This document shows positions 1 through 26,497 of a DNA stretch of 64,000 bases, one piece after another (position 1 is the stretch's first letter; each line of letters starts with the position of its first letter). Below the pieces are notes generated by a model. That model ran no database searches. It was not told the origin of the DNA and saw nothing but the letters and a program-made list of their open reading frames with translations. The position numbers and the translations under genes were made by a program. Source of the DNA: Leptospira mayottensis 200901116 (lineage in GTDB: Bacteria > Spirochaetota > Leptospiria > Leptospirales > Leptospiraceae); the NCBI RefSeq assembly GCF_000306675.2, contig NZ_CP024871.1, forward strand, positions 3,337,501-3,401,500, given 5' to 3'.

Positions 1-1072
<1,072 letters not shown>

Positions 1073-1095
1073 AAAAATCTGGCAGGAATGAAAAA

Positions 1096-1121
1096 AAGCC
1101 CGGAAAATTCCGGGCTTTTTT
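1096..1121 (+). terminator. Intrinsic terminator after the OmpL47-type gene
   Basis: A GC-rich stem (AGCCCGGA at 1097-1104 pairing with TCCGGGCT at 1109-1116) with a short AAAT loop is followed by a run of T to 1121. It is 24 nt past the stop codon. The A-run on the other side may let it work in both directions. Confidence 0.88.
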
Positions 1122-1157
1122 GTGCCTTCTAGGCGTTTCATAAAACCGTAATCGGTA

Positions 1158-1892
<735 letters not shown>

Positions 1893-1919
1893 CTATCTAT
1901 AACTTGACTTAAGTCGAAT

Positions 1920-3006
<1,087 letters not shown>

Positions 3007-3008
<2 letters not shown>

Positions 3009-3039
3009 TATTCAAAAAATTAAACTTTTTTTGAATATT
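3007..3039. terminator. AT-rich inverted repeat, possible bidirectional terminator
   Basis: Perfect 13-bp arms at 3007-3019 and 3027-3039 (AATATTCAAAAAA and its complement) enclose a 7-nt loop right at the end of dinB. The stem is AT-rich but ends in U-runs on both strands. Confidence 0.55.
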
Positions 3040-3759
3040 AAATTTATTTAGACAAAATGGCGTCCCTTCCAGCTTGAAAACCACGGGTTAGATTCGAGCG
3101 TTTACCACAAAACAAAAAATCAACGCAAGAAACGAAGAACTTGTGACCCTTCAGAGGACAGAAAGAAACGGGGGAGATGTTACATCACGAATTTAGAATG
3201 CAGTTTGCGGAGACAAAAAAGAAACTGCATTAGCAAAACGAACTGCTTTTCGAAGAAAAGCCTTCTGTCTTCTGAACGAGTCCCCACAGATTACGTTTGT
3301 ATTGGCGGCTTTTTCCTGTCGCTTAAGAGATTGTAATAGCTTCTTTGAAACGGGCTCTAAAACTTTATGGAAAAAATATTAGATAAGTTTAACAAATGTG
3401 AATTTATTAGAGTTGTTGAGAAATTAATTCTCCATCTCATCCGTTTCATGAAAGCGCCAATTGAAGCAGTTTTGTAAAACTGAATTATGGAATTTTTCAA
3501 CAACTCTATTGGGTGTTTACTAACCGGTATTATTTCAATTTTATTATCAATAGAAGTTCCTCAAAATCTATTCTTTGAATCTGAACTATGAAAGATAATA
3601 CTTTCAAATCAAGTTATACTGATATTGAGTTATTGCCGACGAGTTATACAATTGGAACCTTAACCCGCAAATTTAACGAGGTTATGCAAAAATATATTCT
3701 ATCACTCATCCTGTAAAAATGAGTACCCACAAATAGACCACTGATTTGATTGATTCCAT
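3040..3759. other. 720-bp intergenic region with a relic of the giant-gene leader
   Basis: No convincing gene is visible. The first 60-80 bases resemble the stretch around 26,150-26,210, upstream of the giant-gene array. 3152-3243 is a clear relic of the giant gene's 5' end, listed separately. A 42-codon frame (3588-3716, +) is open but has no recognisable features. The right part runs into the 3' end of the IS-split WGR gene on the minus strand. Confidence 0.6.
3152..3243 (+). repeat. Relic of the 5' end of a giant TIGR04388-type gene
   Basis: This stretch aligns almost base for base with 28253-28344, which lies inside the N-terminal coding part of giant-gene copy 1. The shared core includes AGAGGACAGAAAGAAACGGG. 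A shorter, more diverged match occurs upstream of copies 2 and 3 (about 37,028 and 46,043). No giant gene follows here, so this is an orphan leader fragment left by an old duplication or deletion. Confidence 0.8.
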
Positions 3760-5059
3760 CTACTTTATTAAATAATTCTTTATCGTTCCATCCTTCATAA
3801 TTACATAAAGTCGATCTTCGACTATTTGAAAGCATGCCATTTCATCAAGCCTGTTGGTTTCTTCATTTTTGGCGTAGTTTTCAAGAGAATAAAAACGTAT
3901 TTTTGATTCTTGTTTGTCAACAGTTAACTGCATAAGACTTATTTTTTCGTTTTTTGTTAACATGCATATTTGCCATATTTGATTTCCTATCGTAAGGTAT
4001 TTACTATTCTCCAATACATCGATGGGCGCTTTCAATTTCTGAAGATTAGGTTTTTTCTGAGAACAATCCGTTACTGTAATCGTGCAATCACCATAACCTA
4101 TGTTAGCAATGCTGATCATTAATTTTTCATCGGACAAATAATTTGCAAAACGTCCATAATCAATGTCTTTGTGTTTAATCTTAACGAGTTGTTTAAAATC
4201 ACTATCGTATAAAATCACTTCATCAAAAAAAGCACTGATAAAATTTTGACCATTACCATATACAATGAATTTAGGCGCTGGCCGGTTTTTTCCAGTTTGA
4301 AGATTTCGTTCCATTGAATCACTTTCTGTCTGTTCAATGACGTAGTTGCCATAAAAATATCTCTTCTTGGCCGGTGGGAGTTTCTCTACCTCAAGATTTT
4401 CAGTTATGTTGATCAAATACTGATGTGTGGACGTCGCACTATCATCAGTAAGGTAAACTGACGTCTCAAAGCCTTGTAGATAATACGTTGTAAAGCGCTC
4501 GAACTTGAAACCTTTAAGATGGGTTGTCTTGAGTAAAGAGCCAGTTTTCAAATCAACATTACTTAAACAGGCTTTACCGCCTTGCTCATAAAAAATCAAA
4601 GCGGAGACTGTTCCTTCAATAGGCGTCGCTGCCAGTATGGCAAGTTTCAGAGATTTTTCATTTTCCCATTTTACTGATATTTTCTCATTAGAGGATTCAG
4701 AGTTCTTTAGTTCTGTAACAGTGAATTTTATTTTCATACTCTCGCAGCAACGTTTTAAAAAGAGTGCACCCGCGTTATATTGAATTGCATCCTCAATGTC
4801 CCCTCCTTCGTGGCTTAAGAAATGAATACTGGGCTCGCCCAACGGGTTTTTCATTTTAGGATGATACAACCAGCAGTCGCTATAATCCCATAAGGGGCAA
4901 ATTACATTTTTAGCGTTTGTTATTTCCAATAATTCTGAATCAATCTCTTCCAGCCAGTCCTCCTCAAATTGTCCGTGTTCGCCCAATTTGAGTTGTGCTT
5001 TCTCCAATTCCAATAACCTATGTGTTGATAAAAGTTTTCTATAACTCTCTGGATATTTA
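3760..5059 (-). pseudogene. 3' part of an IS-split gene (WGR-domain protein, C-terminal region)
   Basis: From a possible TTG at 5013 this frame encodes 417 residues, and it stays open back to the IS boundary at 5059. It lacks its own promoter and natural start because the IS5-type element sits directly upstream. The other side of the element holds a WGR-domain reading frame in the same orientation. The C-terminal region has no fold I can name. It is rich in alternating hydrophobic strands with repeated D-x-x-L-x-V/I-x patterns, suggesting a beta-rich, possibly propeller-like protein. Removing the IS and one TA target copy leaves the two halves one base out of register, so a second indel must have occurred or the parts were separate genes. 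Function unknown. Confidence 0.6.
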
Positions 5060-5112
5060 GAGCCGGTCTCAAAACTGGTTGTACAGAGAAAGTGTAAAAA
5101 TATAAATGTGAA

Positions 5113-5906
5113 ATGGACAAATATTATTCAGAAATCCCCGATGCGCTTTGGGAAAAAATAGCACCATTGATTCCTAAAGAAAAGCCCAATCTTCAAGGAG
5201 GTCGCAATCGTGTTCCTTCAAGAATAGTAATGGCAGGTATCATCTATCGAATGAAAACAGGCTGTCAGTGGCGTGCAATTCCCAATGAATTTGGATCTGG
5301 TCAAACTTGTCACAGAAGATTTCAAGAATGGGAACGGGCAGGGGTATTCAAAAAGATCTATAAATCCATTTTAAAATATTATGATGTAAAGAATCAGATA
5401 GCATGGGACTGGGCTTCGATGGATTCGGCAATGGTTAAAGCTCCCAAAGGGGGAGTTAAACCGGGAAAAATCCTACAGACCGTGCCAAATTAGGGGTTAA
5501 ACGGCATATCCTTACGGATGGAAATGGAATTCCTTTGGCAATTACGTTGACTGGAGCTAACGTTCATGACAAACACGGTGTAAAAGATACGTTGAATTCA
5601 ATCCTAATATTTTCCGGAAAAAGAAGAAAAAAGCCAAAACATCTTTGTTTAGATAAAGGTTATGACTTCCAAGATATAGAAGTTTTAATCAAAAGAAGAA
5701 ACATTCAATCTCATATTCGGAAAAAAGGTGAAAAGCCTCTCATCGGTAAATACAATGGAAAATCTAGATGGGTCGTTGAAAGAACTAACAGTTGGCACAA
5801 TCGATTCAGAGCTATCCTAATTCGTTGGGAAAGAAAATCTGAAAATTATCTTGCATCTCTTTATCTCGCAAGTTCTATCATTGCTTTTAACTTTTTTGAT
5901 AGGTAG
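5113..5906 (+). CDS. IS5-family transposase, made by -1 ribosomal frameshifting
   Basis: Frame 1 (5113-5493) encodes 126 residues: the N-terminal DNA-binding part (G-C-Q-W-R-A-I-P, F-x-x-W-x-x-x-G-V-F) and the first DDE Asp in W-A-S-M-D-S. Frame 2 is open from before 5535 to 5906 and holds the second Asp (G-A-N-V-H-D) and the terminal [11 protein letters not shown] signature with the catalytic Glu. Slipping back one base at 5463-5469 yields the classic [13 protein letters not shown] junction, so the whole protein of about 263 residues is restored. It cuts and joins IS ends. I treat this as a working programmed frameshift, because the slip site is canonical and nothing else is damaged. Confidence 0.9.
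5463..5469 (+). promoter_or_regulatory. -1 frameshift slippery heptamer (GGGAAAA)
   Basis: In the zero frame the codons are CCG-GGA-AAA-ATC, giving the X-XXY-YYZ arrangement G-GGA-AAA. A -1 slip joins the two halves of the IS5-type transposase at exactly the conserved family junction. Confidence 0.85.
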
Positions 5907-5921
5907 TTTTGAGACCGGCTC

Positions 5922-6245
5922 TAAGTAAGAAAAATGATTAATCAAAACCTTGTGTAGGTCTTTAGCGTTCACAATCGCCTCCCACTCGTTGAAATAACCA
6001 GCATTACTGTTTTTGCTTTCGTTTTTTCTATCAGTGGTTGTATTCTCAACATACCCTTTTTTTAACTTTTCATTCAGTAATTTCTCCGCTTCTTTCAAAC
6101 ATTTCTCTTCTGTATTGAAAGTTTTGGTTTGAGAATTTCCGGCTGTTCCTGTTTTGCCATAGGTCACGGTAAAGGACTTCCCAGATACTTCAATATTCCA
6201 GAATTTGTCAGATTTGTCGTCTTTGTAAGTAAGATAATGTTTCAT
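5922..6245 (-). pseudogene. 5' part of the IS-split gene: WGR domain
   Basis: The protein starts [16 protein letters not shown]. Its first ~65 residues match the WGR domain pattern: F-W-N-I-E-V, then [10 protein letters not shown]-x-F, a helix with E-A-E-K-L, and K-K-G-Y-V-E. WGR domains occur in PARP-type proteins and in many uncharacterised Leptospira proteins, where they probably bind nucleic acid or partner proteins. I prefer the Met at 6245 over the one at 6269 because the domain begins there. After N-H-F-S-Y-L the frame runs into the IS end, so the last residues of the open frame are IS-derived. The separated C-terminal half lies beyond the IS. Confidence 0.72.
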
Positions 6246-6663
6246 AGCTTTAACGCCCCACATATTCATAAATCATGAACTATGTCGATAACATTCTGGA
6301 TCTTCCCAAATTGGTGGACACAGTCGTGGGTCTTAAAACTTTAATGTGATTTCAAAAATTCAATTTTTTAGTTGAGTAAAACTTACTACTCGGCATATGA
6401 AAATAATACCAGAAGTTAACAATCGATTTTACCAAGAGATGTGTATATTTGAAACAAATTTAACATAAGTATTTCTTTATGCGTCCTAATGGCAAATAAT
6501 TATCTCGAAAACGATTCATGAAGCAGTATAATCGTTAGTCAATGCAAAATGATTTCTTAGAATCATATAGTCGGTTCTGTCAAAAATTCTAAGAGTTAAA
6601 GAATCCGAAATCGGTTTTGATATAAACTGCTAAAAACAACAATGTATTAAAAGTATAGATCAA
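6246..6663. other. 418-bp intergenic region, no gene seen
   Basis: AT-rich with scattered stops in every frame. It should contain the promoter of the WGR gene (minus strand) and the end of the gene at 6664. I see no stable hairpin or convincing promoter to place. Confidence 0.5.
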
Positions 6664-6981
6664 CTAATCCGACACGGAGCCACTAACCAAGTCTGTATTA
6701 TTTTGTATTTCCTTCAGTAGTTTTTCAAGAGATTCTAATTCGTTTTCCAATTGTATTTTTTCCGAAAAAATACTTCTTAATTCCTTTGTCAGCCATTGGT
6801 TTCGTCTTAAGAGAATTTTCTTTTGTAGATACAATCTTTGAATCAGGATGACGAATCTCAGTTCTCTTGGGGCTTTTTCTCGACGATCTGTATATTGGCT
6901 TACGAGACCAAGTCGGTTCCGAAGCTTCGGTAACGAGCCTAAATAATCTTCTAGTCTTGAAGAGTCATACCACTTCAACAT
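6664..6981 (-). CDS. Small coiled-coil protein of unknown function
   Basis: This 105-residue protein begins [21 protein letters not shown] chose the ATG at 6981 rather than an upstream Met at 7008 because GGAGGT lies about six bases before it. The N-terminal half is basic, with several Arg-rich helices. The C-terminal third ([20 protein letters not shown]) has clear heptads and should form a coiled coil. There is no signal peptide or membrane segment. Neighbours do not suggest a pathway and I do not recognise the family. Confidence 0.6.
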   Translation of the reverse strand: MLKWYDSSRLEDYLGSLPKLRNRLGLVSQYTDRREKAPRELRFVILIQRLYLQKKILLRRNQWLTKELRSIFSEKIQLENELESLEKLLKEIQNNTDLVSGSVSD

Positions 6982-7205
6982 AGCCACCTCCGTTTGCGCG
7001 AACAACATCGATGACTTTTAGTATCTTGGAATTGATTGTATTTAGGTTCAAGTCGAGTTTGTTTGTCCGGAACTCCATTAAAAAAAGTTAATCCCGATAC
7101 AGGTTCGAAAAAGTCGCACATACGGACAGGATAATTTATATTTGTGATAAATGTCAATATGTATTATCACAAATATAGAGTTTTCAAATTCTATATAAAA
7201 ATAAA

Positions 7206-8111
7206 CTATTTAAAATACTTTCCGAATCTTCTCGAAAGTATTTTGGCCCTTTCATCGACAGAGATTTCACCGGTATTTTCGGCAAGATGAAAGTCTTGAA
7301 TGAGAATTTGCCTCGTGATTTCCTCTTTTGCCTTCGAACTTTTTTGAACGAATCTCATCGGATCTAATTTCCCCAAGAGTTTTAAAAAAGGTTTAGAAGC
7401 AACACGATTGATAAAAGAAGTTTTCTGGCCTTGAATCAGCCCGGCTTTGATTTCAAAAGCGTCGTAGTGCAGAATTGCGACAGCCCAACAGACCGAACAA
7501 ACTGAAAGACCCAAAGATGATAAATACGCTTTGTAAATCCCTAAAAACGGAAGAAAATAAATGAACATTAAAGTGATTGGTAACCCAACTATAGAACCGA
7601 GTAGAACAAAAAAGAGCCTTACCCTATCGTCTCCTCTTTTGAGTCGTATTCTTTTAAGAATTATCCAAGCCGACAATAGAACCCAAAAAGTGGAGAAGTA
7701 AATGATTAAATGGTAATTCAAACTGAAGTCAAAAACGAAAGTGTCTGGATTTTCTAAAACTACCATTCTTTGACTAAAAGAAGCCCAGGTAAAATAGGAA
7801 AACCCTACGATACCCAGGATCAATATCCAAACTGGAATCTTCTGCCTTACGTTCTCCATTTTTTTACAAAGAAGATATAGAATAAAAGTTCCGACAGACA
7901 TCGGAAGAAAGGTTATGTTCAACCCAAAGTTACGGTATTCAAGAGGAAACAATCCTCTAAGACCTTGAATGCAGAGCCAGAGCGCCATACATAGATTCAA
8001 AAACAGGAATAGAGTCTGTAATTTTTGTCTTGGCTTTAAACTAAAGACATAGATTCCCAAAAACAAATGGAAAAATCCCGCTAAAACTGGAATAAAATGG
8101 TTGAGGTTCAT
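7206..8111 (-). CDS. Multi-pass membrane protein, 7TM-sensor-like without an output domain
   Basis: The 301-residue protein has about seven hydrophobic segments: near residues 5-25, 32-52, 65-85, 93-112, 132-152, 165-190 and 195-215. A cytoplasmic tail of about 80 residues follows. The topology and a basic [11 protein letters not shown] loop before the sixth helix resemble the 7TM N-terminal sensing modules of some histidine kinases and cyclases. No H-box, GGDEF or kinase motif follows. The tail, including D-P-M-R-F-V-Q-K and [15 protein letters not shown], may contact a separate partner. The start ATG at 8111 has only a weak ribosome-binding site. Function unknown. Confidence 0.65.
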   Translation of the reverse strand: MNLNHFIPVLAGFFHLFLGIYVFSLKPRQKLQTLFLFLNLCMALWLCIQGLRGLFPLEYRNFGLNITFLPMSVGTFILYLLCKKMENVRQKIPVWILILGIVGFSYFTWASFSQRMVVLENPDTFVFDFSLNYHLIIYFSTFWVLLSAWIILKRIRLKRGDDRVRLFFVLLGSIVGLPITLMFIYFLPFLGIYKAYLSSLGLSVCSVCWAVAILHYDAFEIKAGLIQGQKTSFINRVASKPFLKLLGKLDPMRFVQKSSKAKEEITRQILIQDFHLAENTGEISVDERAKILSRRFGKYFK

Positions 8112-8549
8112 AGTGCTAATTCTTCGCTAAAATTTAGTTATTCATATTCGCTTATATTTCGTAGTTCGGTTTCGAGTCTTTACGTTGCTACGGTCTATTT
8201 TCTTTTCAATTTGATATAAAACCAAATTTGAATTCACATGGGAAAATTTTTTAAGAAGGAAAATCACTTTTGAAGAAAAGAAGATCAAAAAAAAATAAGA
8301 AACTTTTCTACCAAAATCCTATCTTTTGGCGACAAAAACATGTTTTTATTCATCGATCTTTTTTCCATAACCTAAAACAAGGCAAAAGATGCCACTATAT
8401 TTCTTTTTACAAATTATGACTCATCAATAATTGCTGTGCCGACATTTGAATTGATTTTTTGAAAGTTGTGCTACTAATAGGTTTTTAAAGACACATTAGT
8501 ATTATTTTAATACCGATGTCAACAAGAAAGTATTATTCTAGGACATGTT
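8112..8549. other. 438-bp divergent intergenic region
   Basis: It lies between the minus-strand membrane gene and the plus-strand regulator and should hold both promoters. Apart from the palindrome at 8499-8513 I see only A/T tracts. Confidence 0.5.
8499..8513. promoter_or_regulatory. Operator-like palindrome before the XRE regulator gene
   Basis: GTATTA-TTT-TAATAC is a perfect 6+3+6 inverted repeat, 36 nt before the start of an HTH regulator gene. That position fits an autoregulatory operator, but one short AT-rich palindrome is weak evidence. Confidence 0.35.
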
Positions 8550-8948
<399 letters not shown>

Positions 8949-9381
8949 AAGAAGTTTTTCCTTTATCTCAAAACGCCCGTTTAAACAAAACCTAGTTCCT
9001 TAGCATTCAATATCACCTTCCAATACACAGAATTTTTTTTCAACAGGACAAAGTTTTGGTTCTACCATCTCTAAACGTTCTCGGGTTGTTTGTAGACAAT
9101 ACTAAGAATTTGTCTCACAACCTTAAAAAGAATCAGGATCGTAATTTCTAAGTCACCGGTAATAAACGTAGTTCCACAAATTTCGTCTTCTTACGTTCTT
9201 TTTGCGGTTTGAAACGACTTTTAGCAACGAACTTGCTGGCGATAGTCGATGGCAGTGTTTCTAATTGCGTGAGATTTCCCGCATTTAAAAAAGACTCTGA
9301 TTTTTTTACACCAAACTCACGTTAAAATAAAACTCTACCACAATTGAATTTGTATTGACTGAAATATCGCATCGATAACAT
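8949..9381. other. 433-bp intergenic region before the exporter operon
   Basis: No gene is visible. It probably holds the promoter of the long exporter operon. A TTGACT at 9355-9360 could be a -35 element, but no good -10 follows at the right distance. Confidence 0.45.
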
Positions 9382-11208
<1,827 letters not shown>

Positions 11209-11212
11209 ACCC

Positions 11213-14863
<3,651 letters not shown>

Positions 14864-14880
14864 AAAGGAGATATTATATT

Positions 14881-16289
<1,409 letters not shown>

Positions 16290-16300
16290 ATCAAGAATAT

Positions 16301-24028
<7,728 letters not shown>

Positions 24029-24032
<4 letters not shown>

Positions 24033-24718
24033 CCGTATGGAATTATTTAAAGGACGTCTTATTTAGACCGGAATATTATTTCAAAACCTATCAGTTACAA
24101 TCGGATCGATCTAAATCGAACCACTCAATTAGGAATTTCTTGATCATTTTGTTTGGTCTTGCGGTCATTCTAACGTCTACGAGAGTTTTACACGAATCGT
24201 TGTTTGCTCCGATAAAAATCAAGGTCGCCCAGGAAGCCTCCGCTAAGGCGGAAGAAAATCGAAAAAATTATGCACAGGATCAAGGATTCATTTTTACCTT
24301 GTTGTCTAAAGTAATCTATGTTTTGATCTGGATTTTAATTCCGACTCTACTCGCGTTAATTCGACTTCCTATTCTTTATTTCATCGGAGAGCACAAAGTC
24401 AGATTTAAACAGCTCTTTATTACAACTCTCGCAACTTCCCTCCCTCTTTTATTTTCGAGTTTTATCATCTCGGCCGGATACGATTTAATTTCACTCAATT
24501 ATACAATGGAAAACGTAGACTCCTTGAAGTTGTTTTTTTCGATCGGCTTGTTGACTTTATTACTGGCTTGGATTTGGGAAGGACGGTTGTGTTACCACGC
24601 TTTTACGGGACAATATGATCAGAATAACGGAAGAGCTATTTTAATTTGGATCACACCCAGTTTATTATTTATGAACGCGTTTTCGATAAAATTTCTGATT
24701 CAAATTTGGTTCGGTTGA
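24029..24718 (+). CDS. Yip1-like membrane protein, last gene of the exporter operon
   Basis: The 229-residue protein begins MTVWNYLKDVLFRPEYYFK, an amphipathic N-terminus common in Yip1-domain proteins (W-x-x-x-x-x-x-P-x-x-F/Y). It then has about five membrane segments (near 35-52, 92-115, 128-150, 165-185 and 198-225). Its ATG overlaps the stop of the second pump (ATGA). The role is unknown. Coupling to the pumps suggests a membrane accessory factor. Confidence 0.7.
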
Positions 24719-25023
24719 TCAGTCGTAACTATAAAACGTTTTGGATATTTTTTTCTTTAGAGTTTGAATCACTTTTAGCCATAGAGACTCCTACGGTTAC
24801 TTATCCTCACATATTCGCTGATATACGAACTATATCGCAGAGGCGACTCGTGAAGTATTGGCGTAGGATTCCCCGAAGCAATGAACCAATTTTCAATCAT
24901 TTTCGGCGAGCGATTGAAGATCGATTCGTTTTAAAGAAAGTTATTTACACAGGATTCCTGACACTGCCTCGTTTTAGGATATGTCATTTACACAGTTCTA
25001 CTGACACCTCCCTCTCGTCGACT
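24719..25023. other. 305-bp intergenic region, convergent genes
   Basis: The stretch separates the exporter operon (+) from the nuclease gene (-). No obvious terminator is seen. It contains short pieces such as GACTCCTAC that also occur near 26,050, probably fragments of a dispersed Leptospira repeat. Confidence 0.45.
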
Positions 25024-25950
25024 TTAAAGAATTCCATTTTCTTTCAGGTTTTTTTCGGAGAATCCTGTAATTTCTAAAACGGTCTTTAGATCAATTCCTT
25101 TCTTTAACATTTTACCGGCAACCTCCAATTTTTCTTCAATCTTGCCTTTCTCAACACCTTGTTGTATGCCTTCTGAAATGAGTCTCTCCGCTGTAGTCAC
25201 TGTTAGTTCCTCATATTGTTCTAATTTTGATCTTTCCAAAACTCTTTTGAGTTCCGTAGGTTTTAAATCACGGGCCCAATAAATATACAACAACAGTTTC
25301 CGTAAGATTGCAACCCTTTTCGATTCTTCCTCTATTCCTAATAGTAGCGAAAATAACCCCGGTAAGTGAGAAACAAATTCCAAATCCCCTTCCCGGATTT
25401 TTTGAACCACTCCCAAAGTGACTTGAAAAGTGATACTTTCCAACTTCTTCTTCAACTCTACTTCTTTTAGATCGAATAAGTCTATTTTAAAATCGGGGAT
25501 AAAGTCTTTTAGAATTTCCGTTTCTTGTTTTGTTAATACGAACTGGTCCAAAAATCGATCTCCCAATTTCCATTCCTTTTCTCCGTGATAGAACACGAAT
25601 GGAATTACAACCGATAGCTTCTCTCCATTTCTTTGTTGGTTTCGATAGATTTCCGTTAAATATCCTAATAATTGAATATAGATGGTGTTTTCTAAATAAC
25701 TTTTGTGTTCGAAAAGTAAATAGACGTTCGACTTGTTTCCGGACTTGAGAGGGATTTGAAACAGCAGATCTGTTTGTTCTTGTTTTAATTCCTCGGATAT
25801 AAAGCTCGATTCGGTCAATTCCAAATTTTCCAAGTCGAGTAATTTGACCACTTCCGGCGCTAACGTGTTTTTGAAAAAAGTAGCCGCTTCTTTTTTGTCC
25901 TGAAAGGTTTCTCGAATCAATCGATCGTGAGGATTGTTCACTTCGGTCAT
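25024..25950 (-). CDS. Rpn-type PD-(D/E)XK nuclease / transposase-like protein
   Basis: The 308-residue protein begins [16 protein letters not shown] and shows the core Q-T-D61-L-L-F, then V-Y-L-L-F-E81-H-K83-S. That is the D...E-x-K active site of the Rpn/YhgA (PDDEXK_2) family. The helical C-terminus has [10 protein letters not shown] and [10 protein letters not shown], as usual for the group. Family knowledge: RpnA-type proteins nick DNA and stimulate RecA-independent recombination, and many copies occur in Leptospira. It looks intact. A recombination-promoting nuclease next to a duplicated array is suggestive, but these genes are common in the genus. Confidence 0.88.
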   Translation of the reverse strand: MTEVNNPHDRLIRETFQDKKEAATFFKNTLAPEVVKLLDLENLELTESSFISEELKQEQTDLLFQIPLKSGNKSNVYLLFEHKSYLENTIYIQLLGYLTEIYRNQQRNGEKLSVVIPFVFYHGEKEWKLGDRFLDQFVLTKQETEILKDFIPDFKIDLFDLKEVELKKKLESITFQVTLGVVQKIREGDLEFVSHLPGLFSLLLGIEEESKRVAILRKLLLYIYWARDLKPTELKRVLERSKLEQYEELTVTTAERLISEGIQQGVEKGKIEEKLEVAGKMLKKGIDLKTVLEITGFSEKNLKENGIL

Positions 25951-26497
25951 CGGTCATCCGTTATCCTTGAGCTATCGTTTTTCTCGGTCAATTTCATTCG
26001 GAATCTAATTCGCTCAAGGCTTAAAAATCCCTAATCCTAAAACCTCGGCCGTAGGAACTCCTACATTCAGAGGACTGATGACAGTGTCGCGGCAATGCCC
26101 GCTCCCACAGAAGACAGTTTTGGGACAAATTCTAATGTGAATTTGATATAAGACAAAATAGCGCCCCTTTCTGGACTTGAAAAACGTGGGTTATATGCAA
26201 GCATGAACCCCAAAAAAACACGGAGGTCCCCCCATTTTTCCGGAAACGAAAACCCAGCACTCTTAAGTTTTAGTCAAAACCAACACCTAAAACCGCTCCA
26301 AACCCAACCTTAATAATTTGTCCCGCAAACGGTTTCAGATTTTTTAGAAAATTGTGATTGCATTGTATTATGAAAATCACAAGATTCGTCTTTGTTACAA
26401 AACCGAACATAGATCCGCGTGACTACACTTACGATGAAGTCAGCTAATCTTTGTTAGAAATTGAATTTGTAACGGTTTTGTTAGTCTTTAAAAAACG
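25951..26497. other. 547-bp intergenic region upstream of the giant-gene array
   Basis: No gene. It contains a short hairpin GTAGGA-AC-TCCTAC (26051-26064) that looks like a dispersed Leptospira repeat. 26,150-26,210 resembles the sequence just after dinB (about 3,045-3,110). It should hold the promoter for the two-gene unit starting at 26498. Confidence 0.5.

Larger units (their letters stand above)
5060..5921 (+). mobile_element. IS5-type insertion sequence, complete
   Basis: Perfect 17-bp terminal inverted repeats lie at 5060-5076 (GAGCCGGTCTCAAAACT) and 5905-5921. TA is present on both sides (5058-5059 and 5922-5923), as expected for an IS427-like target. The 862-bp element carries one transposase read through a -1 frameshift. 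It interrupts a minus-strand WGR-domain gene. Perfect termini and an intact transposase suggest a fairly recent insertion. Confidence 0.9.

Noticed and set aside
1893..1919. Possible SOS (LexA) box before dinB
   Set aside because: No TTTG-N5-CAAA pattern is present in the short gap.
24646..25077. 143-codon plus-strand frame after the exporter operon
   Set aside because: It overlaps the Yip1-like gene and the nuclease gene, has no recognisable features and no ribosome-binding site.
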